Positions 58,143 to 64,000 of a DNA stretch of 64,000 bases are shown piece after piece. The stretch comes from Yeosuana marina (GTDB lineage: Bacteria > Bacteroidota > Bacteroidia > Flavobacteriales > Flavobacteriaceae). The position numbers were made by a program, and so were the translations under genes. The first letter of the stretch is position 1, and every line of letters begins with the position of its first letter. The stretch lies in the NCBI RefSeq assembly GCF_011762485.1, contig NZ_JAAKGI010000008.1:1-64000 (forward strand), read 5' to 3'. The notes below the pieces were generated by a model. The model searched no databases and was not told where the DNA came from. It worked only from the letters and a program-made list of their open reading frames with translations.

Positions 58143-58216
58143 TGACCTCGACTGGATTCAAACCAGTAACCTCTTGAGCCGTAATCAAGTGCGCTATTCA
58201 GTTGCGCCACGAGGCC
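58143..58216 (-). tRNA. tRNA-Arg (anticodon ACG)
   Basis: The 74 bases fold into a cloverleaf. The acceptor stem is GGCCTCG with CGAGGTC, the anticodon stem CTTGA with TCAAG around loop TTACGGC (anticodon ACG at 58180-58182), and the T-loop has TTCGA-type 'TTTGAATC'. A discriminator base follows the stem. No CCA is encoded. The recombinase gene beside its 3' end suggests it is an integration target. Confidence 0.9.
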
Positions 58217-58229
58217 TTTTTTGTGAGTG

Positions 58230-58261
58230 CAAATATACTATTTTTATTAAATTAGAGCCAA
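58230..58261 (-). promoter_or_regulatory. tRNA-Arg promoter
   Basis: TATATTTG on the minus strand (58230-58237) lies 13 bp before the tRNA 5' end. TTG at 58259-58261 lies 21 bp upstream of it, close to the Bacteroidetes -33/-7 spacing. Confidence 0.6.
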
Positions 58262-58300
58262 ACAATTTATTTCAAATTTATAAAATCACTATTTTTGAAC

Positions 58301-58936
58301 ATGACAAATAAATTACTACAACAAAAATTCAATCAAATCCTCGATGAGGACCTCTTAAAAGAAATCTTTGAGTCAGGTATTTACAAGGAATTTAAAAAAG
58401 ATGATATCATCATAGACATTAATCAGCCTTTAAATTATATTCCATTATTATTGACTGGAACTATTAAAATTTTAAGAGAAGACAATCATGGAAATGAATT
58501 GTTACTTTATTTCTTAGAATCTGGAGATACTTGTGCTATGTCCCTTACTTGCTGCCTAAAAACATCAAAAAGTAATATTAGAGCTGTCGCTGAAAGTGAT
58601 TCAAGTTTAGTATTGATTCCCACAAGTAAAATTCACTATTGGTTTCAAACTAATGACAGTTGGAGAAATTTTATTTTAGAAGCTTATCAAATTCGTTTTA
58701 ATGAAATGCTAGAAACTATAGACACATTGGCATTTATGAAAATGGATGAACGTGTTTATAAATATTTAATTGACAAAGTAAAACTCTCTGCATCTACCGA
58801 TTTAGGAATAAAGCACAATGATATTGCTGAAGATTTAAACACCTCTAGAGTTGTTATTTCAAGAATTTTGAAACAACTAGAGAATGAGAAAAAAATAAAA
58901 TTAAGCAGAAATAAGATTGAAGTTTTAGATTTTTAA
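58301..58936 (+). CDS. Crp/Fnr regulator of the sulfide operon
   Basis: 211 residues from the ATG at 58301. A TTG two codons upstream is less likely. The effector barrel ('YIPLLLTGTIKILREDNHGN', 'FLESGDTCAMSLTCCLKTSK') is related to the genes at 660 and 3990. The C-terminal helix-turn-helix is 'IKHNDIAEDLNTSRVVISRI'. 'TCAMSLTCCLKT' holds three Cys that might react with persulfide or bind a metal. It is first in a rightward operon with sulfur-handling genes and probably controls them. Confidence 0.88.
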   Translation: MTNKLLQQKFNQILDEDLLKEIFESGIYKEFKKDDIIIDINQPLNYIPLLLTGTIKILREDNHGNELLLYFLESGDTCAMSLTCCLKTSKSNIRAVAESDSSLVLIPTSKIHYWFQTNDSWRNFILEAYQIRFNEMLETIDTLAFMKMDERVYKYLIDKVKLSASTDLGIKHNDIAEDLNTSRVVISRILKQLENEKKIKLSRNKIEVLDF

Positions 58937-58977
58937 AACTTCAATCACCACTTTAACCACACAACATAATTTTATCT

Positions 58978-59535
58978 ATGGAATTCATTTTAAATCCATG
59001 GCCTTGGTATATATCAGGGCCCTTAATTACATTAGTGATGGCTTTATTGCTATATTTTGGTAAAACTTTTGGTATGTCATCAAACCTTCAAACCATGTGT
59101 TCTATTGCTGGAGCAGGAAAATTTATTGAATTCTTTAAATTTAACTGGAAAGATAGCTCTTGGAATTTAGTTGTTGTTTTGGGAGCTGTGATTGGTGGTT
59201 TTCTTGCAAAATTTGTATTATCAAACAATACCCCAACAAAACTCAATCCAGAAACCATAGAAGAACTGCAACAATTAGGTTTTCATAATGTTGGGAAAAG
59301 ACTTGTACCTAACGAAATATTTAGTTTTGATGCTATGACCAGTTCACACGGTCTTGTTATTTTAATAATTGGAGGTTTACTTGTTGGTTTTGGAACTCGT
59401 TATGCTGGCGGTTGTACATCTGGACATGCTATTTTAGGTCTTAGCAGTTTACAAAAACCCTCGCTTATTGCAGTAATTGGCTTTTTTATTGGTGGATTAA
59501 TCATGGTTAACCTAATATTACCATACATTCTATAA
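58978..59535 (+). CDS. YeeE/YedE-family protein, N-terminal half (TsuA-like)
   Basis: 185 residues with about five membrane helices. 'TRYAGGCTSGHAILGLSSLQ' around residues 140-160 has the family's reactive Cys in GGCTSGH, and 'CSIAGAGKF' an earlier one. YeeE/TsuA moves thiosulfate across the inner membrane by passing it along conserved Cys. The full protein has both halves in one chain. Here they are separate genes 3 bp apart. It probably exchanges thiosulfate or another sulfur compound. Confidence 0.82.
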   Translation: MEFILNPWPWYISGPLITLVMALLLYFGKTFGMSSNLQTMCSIAGAGKFIEFFKFNWKDSSWNLVVVLGAVIGGFLAKFVLSNNTPTKLNPETIEELQQLGFHNVGKRLVPNEIFSFDAMTSSHGLVILIIGGLLVGFGTRYAGGCTSGHAILGLSSLQKPSLIAVIGFFIGGLIMVNLILPYIL

Positions 59536-59538
59536 ATT

Positions 59539-59952
59539 ATGAGGTTTTTAAAGTTTTTATTAGTTGGAATGTTTTTTGGAATTGTACTCGTTAAATCAGA
59601 GGTTATTTCATGGTATCGTATTTATGAAATGTTTCGTTTTCAATCGTTTCACATGTACGGAATCATAGGAACCGCAGTCTTATCAGGAATCTTGTTTTTA
59701 CAAATTTCAAAAAAACAACATATTAAAAGTGTGTTGGGATCAGAAATTTTCGTTCCAAAAAAAGAAAGTGGATTTTTAAGATATATAATAGGTGGAGCTA
59801 TTTTTGGATTGGGCTGGGGCCTTATTGGTGCTTGTCCAGGCCCAATGTATGTTCTAGTAGGAACTGGTATTTTTAGCATGCTTATTGTTATTTTATTTGC
59901 TATCATTGGCACTCTTATCTATGGTGCTATTAAAAATAAACTTCCTCATTAA
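59539..59952 (+). CDS. YeeE/YedE-family protein, second half (DUF6691)
   Basis: 137 residues with four membrane helices. 'GWGLIGACPGPMYVLVGTGI' has the second conserved Cys (GACPGP). It is the partner of the 185-residue half and should assemble with it. Between the stop and the next gene's ATG there is 1 bp, so the three transport genes are co-translated. Confidence 0.8.
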   Translation: MRFLKFLLVGMFFGIVLVKSEVISWYRIYEMFRFQSFHMYGIIGTAVLSGILFLQISKKQHIKSVLGSEIFVPKKESGFLRYIIGGAIFGLGWGLIGACPGPMYVLVGTGIFSMLIVILFAIIGTLIYGAIKNKLPH

Positions 59953-59953
59953 T

Positions 59954-60748
59954 ATGGATTACACCTTGATTTTTGGATATATTGGAGCTCTTATTATTGG
60001 TTTAGTTTTAGGACTTCTAGGTGGTGGTGGCTCTATTTTAACAGTCCCGTTATTAGTCTATGGTTTAGGTTATAATCCTGTGATTGCAACAGCGTATTCA
60101 TTATTTGTGGTTGGTTCGTCTTCATTAGTCGGCACAATCCAAAAATTCAAAAGTGGGTTAGCCGATTTAAAAATTGGATTATCGTTTTCATTTCCTTCAT
60201 TTTTAGCCGTTTATCTTTCTAGAAGATATTTAGTTCCAGGATTACCAGATGTGTTTTTTAATATTGGGAATTATACACTAACAAAAGATGTGGTAATTAT
60301 GACATTTTTTTCTATTGTCATGCTTTTTGCATCATTTTCGATGATTAGAAATAAAAAGGAAGAGCCAGATACATCTACTAATCAACCATATTATAAAACA
60401 TTTATACAAGGTTTGGCAATAGGTACTATTACAGGCATTATAGGTGCCGGTGGCGGATTTTTATATGTGCCTGCGTTAGTTCTTTGGGCAAATTTACCAA
60501 TGAAAAAAGCTGTTGGAACTTCTTTAATTATTGTAACTTTAAACTCTTTGATTGGTTTTACAGGTGATATGCAAACTATAGAGATTGATTGGATTTTTTT
60601 ACTGTCATTTTCTTTCTTTACAATTATTGGTATCCTCCTAGGTGTATTCCTTTCAAAATATATAAGTGGTAAAAAACTAAAAAAAGGATTTGGATGGTTT
60701 ACCTTATTTATGGCATTTTATATTATATATAAAGAATTTAAGAACTGA
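59954..60748 (+). CDS. TauE/SafE family sulfite/sulfonate exporter
   Basis: 264 residues from the ATG at 59954; the longer frame lies inside the previous gene. There are seven to eight membrane helices. 'LGLLGGGGSILTVPLLVYGL' and 'GIIGAGGGFLYVPALVLWAN' are the two inverted repeats of TauE/SafE, with the Gly-rich motif in each. It exports sulfite or small sulfonates. In this operon it would remove sulfite made by the dioxygenase. Confidence 0.88.
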   Translation: MDYTLIFGYIGALIIGLVLGLLGGGGSILTVPLLVYGLGYNPVIATAYSLFVVGSSSLVGTIQKFKSGLADLKIGLSFSFPSFLAVYLSRRYLVPGLPDVFFNIGNYTLTKDVVIMTFFSIVMLFASFSMIRNKKEEPDTSTNQPYYKTFIQGLAIGTITGIIGAGGGFLYVPALVLWANLPMKKAVGTSLIIVTLNSLIGFTGDMQTIEIDWIFLLSFSFFTIIGILLGVFLSKYISGKKLKKGFGWFTLFMAFYIIYKEFKN

Positions 60749-60812
60749 ATGTAATGATTATCACATAAAAACTTAAAATGTTTAATATTTTTACATTTAA
60801 AAAAATTAAAAC

Positions 60813-62225
60813 ATGAAAATTGAACAAATATACACAGGTTGCCTAGCTCAAGGAGCTTATTACATTGAATCTAAAGGTGAAGTTGCTATTATAGATCCTT
60901 TAAGAGAAACACAACAGTATGTTGAAAAAGCTAATCATGAAAACGCAAAAATTAAATATATTTTTGAAACCCATTTTCATGCAGATTTTGTATCTGGTCA
61001 TATTGATTTAGCGAAAAAAACGGGAGCAACAATTGTATTTGGACCTGGTGCTGAAACTAGTTATGAAACCTACATAGCAAAAGATAATGAGGTTTTTAAA
61101 TTAGGAGATATTACTATAAAAGTACTTCATACACCGGGCCATACTTTAGAATCTTCAACATTTCTTCTCATTGATGAAAACGGAAAAGATCATGCTATTT
61201 TTTCTGGAGACACCTTATTTTTAGGAGATGTAGGAAGACCTGACCTTGCTATAAAATCTGATTTGACAAAAGAAGATTTAGCAGCGATGTTATATGACTC
61301 GTTACGAAATAAAATTATGCCATTAGCTGATGATGTTATTGTTTACCCTGCACATGGAGCGGGTTCTGCTTGTGGTAAGAATCTTAGTAAAGAAACCGTT
61401 GGTGTTCTTGGAGAGCAAAAGAAAACGAATTATGCACTTAGAGCTAACATGACCAAAGATGAATTTGTAAAAGAAGTTCTTGATGGCATTCCACCGCCTC
61501 CTCAATATTTTGCTAAAAATGCCATGATGAATAAATCTGGGTACGATTCGTTTGAAACTGTATTAAAAAGAGGAAATACACCTTTAGATGTTGATGAATT
61601 TGAGGCCATTGCAAACCAAGAAGGAGCCTTAGTATTAGATGTTAGACATGAAGATGACTTTGTAAAAGAACATATTCCGAATTCTGTTTTTATTGGGATT
61701 GATGGCGCATTTGCGCCTTGGGTTGGAGCTTTAATTACAGATTTAAAGCAACCTATTCTTTTAGTGACTCCTAAAGGAAGAGAGGAAGAAACCGTAACGC
61801 GATTGTCTCGTGTTGGATACGATAATACTTTAGGATATTTAAAAGGAGGTTTTGACAGTTGGAAAAAGGCTGGTAAGGATATTGATGTTTTAGACTCCAT
61901 TTCTCCAGACGATTTTGTACACAAAACAAACACAAACGACTTAAATATTCTAGATGTTAGAAAATCTGGAGAACATCAATCTATGTATCTGAACCTTAAA
62001 GGCGTTAAAAATTTTCCTTTAGATTTTATTAATGATAATTTACATGTTATTGATAAAACTAAAACTTATTACATACATTGTGCTGGTGGATACCGGTCAG
62101 TTATCGCTGCATCGATTTTAAAAGCGCGCGGATTCTATAATTTAGTGAATATTGAAGGTGGATTTGATGAGCTTAAGAAAACAGGAGTACAAATGTCAGA
62201 TTTTGTCTGTCCTTCAACTTTATAA
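60813..62225 (+). CDS. CstB-like persulfide dioxygenase-sulfurtransferase
   Basis: 470 residues. The N-terminal metallo-beta-lactamase domain has 'THFHADFVSGH' (His54, His56, Asp58), 'HTPGHT' and 'FSGDTLFLGDVGRPDL'. Then comes a rhodanese-like domain whose active-site Cys is absent ('LLVTPKGREEE') and a second with 'YIHCAGGYRSV' (Cys423). MBL, inactive rhodanese and active rhodanese in this order is the CstB arrangement, which turns persulfide and sulfite into thiosulfate. It detoxifies sulfide in the cytoplasm. The next gene is DUF2892. Confidence 0.88.
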   Translation: MKIEQIYTGCLAQGAYYIESKGEVAIIDPLRETQQYVEKANHENAKIKYIFETHFHADFVSGHIDLAKKTGATIVFGPGAETSYETYIAKDNEVFKLGDITIKVLHTPGHTLESSTFLLIDENGKDHAIFSGDTLFLGDVGRPDLAIKSDLTKEDLAAMLYDSLRNKIMPLADDVIVYPAHGAGSACGKNLSKETVGVLGEQKKTNYALRANMTKDEFVKEVLDGIPPPPQYFAKNAMMNKSGYDSFETVLKRGNTPLDVDEFEAIANQEGALVLDVRHEDDFVKEHIPNSVFIGIDGAFAPWVGALITDLKQPILLVTPKGREEETVTRLSRVGYDNTLGYLKGGFDSWKKAGKDIDVLDSISPDDFVHKTNTNDLNILDVRKSGEHQSMYLNLKGVKNFPLDFINDNLHVIDKTKTYYIHCAGGYRSVIAASILKARGFYNLVNIEGGFDELKKTGVQMSDFVCPSTL

Positions 62226-62244
62226 TAAATAAATTTTTTATATC

Positions 62245-62448
62245 ATGAAAAAAAACATGGGAAGTGCAGACAAAGGTATCAGAATAGTTATTGCGTTAGT
62301 AATTGCTGCTTTATACTACTTTAATGTAATTGAAGGAACTTTGGCTTATGTATTAATGGCCTTTGCTTTAATTTTCTTATTGACAAGTTTTATAAGCTTT
62401 TGTCCGCTTTATTTACCATTCGGAATTAATACTTGTAAAAAGAAATAG
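62245..62448 (+). CDS. DUF2892 protein
   Basis: 67 residues, 'MKKNMGSADKGIRIVIALVI', with two membrane helices and two Cys in the tail ('FCPLYLPFGINTC'). It is a relative of the gene at 3639-3848. As the last gene of the operon, 19 bp from the CstB-like gene, it may act as the membrane part of a YgaP-like sulfurtransferase. Confidence 0.82.
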   Translation: MKKNMGSADKGIRIVIALVIAALYYFNVIEGTLAYVLMAFALIFLLTSFISFCPLYLPFGINTCKKK

Positions 62449-62456
62449 TCTTTATT

Positions 62457-62732
62457 TTAAACAATTTCGGCGCTTAAACCTGCTTCAAGTAGCGAGGTAC
62501 AACGAGGCTTTAAATCCTTGTAAGGACCTGTTTTTACTGTACATTTACCATTGTAGTGCACAATTAAAGAACATTGCTCTGCTTGTTCTGGCGTATGGTC
62601 ACAAACATGCATGAGCGTTTCTATAACGTGGTCAAATGTGTTAACATCGTCATTATGTAAAACGATTTCTTTTTGAGAGACCAATTTTTCATCAACAAGA
62701 AGCTTTTCTGATATTTTTTCTTTAGTACTCAT
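62457..62732 (-). CDS. clpS: ClpS adaptor protein
   Basis: 91 residues from 'MSTKEKISEK' at 62732; the longer frame starts inside the prmA region. 'LHNDDVNTFDHVIETLMHVC' is the N-degron-binding signature of ClpS (hNDd...f.fV...L...c). 'EQAEQCSLIVHYNGKCTVKT' follows. It presents proteins with N-degrons to ClpAP. It lies next to prmA on the same strand, the usual flavobacterial order. Confidence 0.93.
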   Translation of the reverse strand: MSTKEKISEKLLVDEKLVSQKEIVLHNDDVNTFDHVIETLMHVCDHTPEQAEQCSLIVHYNGKCTVKTGPYKDLKPRCTSLLEAGLSAEIV

Positions 62733-62746
62733 AACAAAGATTTTTA

Positions 62747-63583
62747 CTAATTTAAAAATTTTAACGAAACCCACAGGTTTCTTTCTAATTTTTCTTCAAA
62801 TTTTAACAGATGCTTTTCACATTCTTCTTGTATCATAGGAATGTCATCATTATAAAAACCACTCAAAAACAACGTGCCACTTTTATTTAAACAAGACGCA
62901 TAGGTTTTCAAATCTTGTAACAAGATATTACGATTAATGTTTGCAATAATTATGTCGTATTTCTTTCCTGTCAAAACACTGGCATCTCCTTCTATTACTG
63001 TGATATGCTTACAATTATTACGCTCTACATTTTCAAGACTATTTAAGTAACACCAATTATCATAATCTACCGCATCAATTGGTTTGGCACCTTTTAGTTC
63101 TGCAAGAATCGCTAAAACACCAGTTCCACAACCCATATCTAAAACAGATTTATTTGTGAAATCATTTTTTAAAATATGCTGAATCATCATATGTGTGGTT
63201 TCATGATGTCCTGTACCAAAACTCATTTTTGGCTCTATAATGATATCATATTGCGTATCAAACTTTGTATGAAATGGTGCTCGTACCGCACAAATATCAT
63301 CAACCACAATAGGATTGAAGTTTTTTTCCCATTCAGCATTCCAGTTGGTCTGTTCAATGTCTTCAAAGGTATAGGTAATTTCAAACTCATCAGACTCTAA
63401 AATCTGGATATCATTTAAAATATCATCATTCCACTCGTCTTTTTGTATATATGCGGTTACACCTCTTTCAGTTTCTACAAAACTTTCAAAACCTGCATAA
63501 CCCAATTCTGCTATTAAAATTTCAACACCTGGTTGAAGTGGAGAAACTATAAATTCGTATCCTAAATAAATATTGTTTGACAT
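62747..63583 (-). CDS. prmA: Ribosomal protein L11 methyltransferase
   Basis: 278 residues. 'EPKMSFGTGHHETTHMMIQH' and the SAM-binding 'LDMGCGTGVLAILAELKGAK' are family signatures, with 'IIANINRNILLQDL' as the post-II NPPY-like motif (here NINR). It trimethylates L11 on Lys and the N-terminus. It is placed between tpiA and clpS, all leftward. Confidence 0.93.
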   Translation of the reverse strand: MSNNIYLGYEFIVSPLQPGVEILIAELGYAGFESFVETERGVTAYIQKDEWNDDILNDIQILESDEFEITYTFEDIEQTNWNAEWEKNFNPIVVDDICAVRAPFHTKFDTQYDIIIEPKMSFGTGHHETTHMMIQHILKNDFTNKSVLDMGCGTGVLAILAELKGAKPIDAVDYDNWCYLNSLENVERNNCKHITVIEGDASVLTGKKYDIIIANINRNILLQDLKTYASCLNKSGTLFLSGFYNDDIPMIQEECEKHLLKFEEKLERNLWVSLKFLN

Positions 63584-63683
63584 GGCGGATGTAAAATGAT
63601 CTTAGTAAATAAGCCTGCGTTAGCGATTGGAATGAAAATCCTTTTTGAGAGGCACGAACAAAAAGATTGTAATAAAAAGCGCG

Positions 63684-63703
63684 ACCCCGATTTTTTTTCG
63701 GGG
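63684..63703 (-). terminator. Hairpin between tpiA and prmA
   Basis: The palindrome CCCCGA-N8-TCGGGG at about 63684-63703 with T-rich sequence (CTTTTTATT) beyond on the minus strand, after the tpiA stop, makes a plausible terminator for tpiA. Confidence 0.5.
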
Positions 63704-63728
63704 TAACGCCCAAACTATTTTTTAAAAC

Positions 63729-64000
63729 TTAAAATGCGTTTACTATGGCAAAAAAGTCGTCTGCATTAAGTGCAGCTCCACCTATTAAACCACCATCTAC
63801 ATCTGGTTTAGAGAAAATTTCTTTGGCATTATTTGGTTTACAACTTCCGCCGTATAAAATAGACACGCTATTAGCCACATCGCTCCCATATTTATCTGCT
63901 AATGTTTTTCTTATAAACGCATGCATATCTTGAGCTTGCTCCGGACTTGCAGTTTCGCCAGTACCAATGGCCCAAACTGGCTCATAGGCTAATACAATGT
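63729..64000 (-). CDS. tpiA: Triosephosphate isomerase (3' part)
   Basis: The gene runs off the right edge. The 90 visible codons start near the catalytic Glu in '[20 protein letters not shown]' and include '[15 protein letters not shown]' and '[20 protein letters not shown]', the phosphate-binding loops of TIM. About 160 N-terminal residues lie outside. It interconverts dihydroxyacetone phosphate and glyceraldehyde 3-phosphate. Confidence 0.95.
   Translation of the reverse strand, partial: IVLAYEPVWAIGTGETASPEQAQDMHAFIRKTLADKYGSDVANSVSILYGGSCKPNNAKEIFSKPDVDGGLIGGAALNADDFFAIVNAF

Overview
The window looks like chromosomal DNA of a flavobacterium (Bacteroidota, family Flavobacteriaceae or close). 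The DNA is AT-rich. Promoters read TTG-N19..21-TAnnTTTG instead of the E. coli consensus. The cargo is also typical: a SusC/FecA-like TonB receptor with an N-terminal carboxypeptidase-regulatory domain, DUF5777, YceI and COG4315 proteins, an IntDOT-like integrase, and lipoproteins with short lipoboxes.

Layout. (1) 0.5-6.6 kb: two truncated genes meet at about 0.69 kb. They are followed by leftward genes including three intact and one broken Crp/Fnr regulators, an EthD protein, an SDR epimerase, a redoxin and small membrane proteins. (2) 6.7-11.6 kb: a leftward set of envelope genes (COG4315 lipoprotein, haem-binding/P460 cytochrome, c-type lipoprotein, OB-fold protein, YceI, DUF5777), facing a rightward Cache-LytTR regulator. 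(3) 13.2-17.1 kb: a beta-propeller phytase lipoprotein and its TonB-dependent receptor. (4) 17.35 to about 54.4 kb: a complete Mu-like transposable prophage. (5) 54.5-58.2 kb: a Fic/AbiEi-like fusion gene behind a phased operator array and between two 114-bp hairpin repeats, then an IntDOT-like recombinase beside tRNA-Arg(ACG). (6) 58.3-62.4 kb: a rightward sulfide/thiosulfate operon (Crp regulator, two half-size YeeE proteins, TauE, a CstB-like persulfide dioxygenase-rhodanese, DUF2892). (7) 62.4-64.0 kb: clpS, prmA and the 3' part of tpiA, leftward.

The prophage has three transcription blocks. A repressor (rightward) faces an early leftward operon from 53.2 to 40.3 kb: Ner-like protein, MuA-type transposase, MuB-type ATPase, a second ATPase, DUF3164 and many small genes. 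A rightward head block (33.9-40.3 kb) carries terminase, portal, gpF-like and gpG-like genes. A leftward block (33.7-17.5 kb) carries protease/scaffold, capsid, endolysin, u-spanin candidate, sheath, tube, tape measure, baseplate, fibres and a Dam methylase. The last two blocks diverge from a region with a 15-bp inverted repeat.

The strongest finding is a diversity-generating retroelement (DGR) inside the early operon. It has a reverse transcriptase, an 80-bp template repeat and two target genes, each with a variable repeat. Every template/variable difference (15 in one, 12 in the other) falls on a template adenine and none on the other 61 positions. Other notable signals are a textbook A AAA AAG frameshift site in the tail chaperone gene, a gpF-like reading frame with no start codon that follows an A10 tract in the portal gene, a pseudoknot-like RNA before dam, and a helically phased operator array before the Fic gene.
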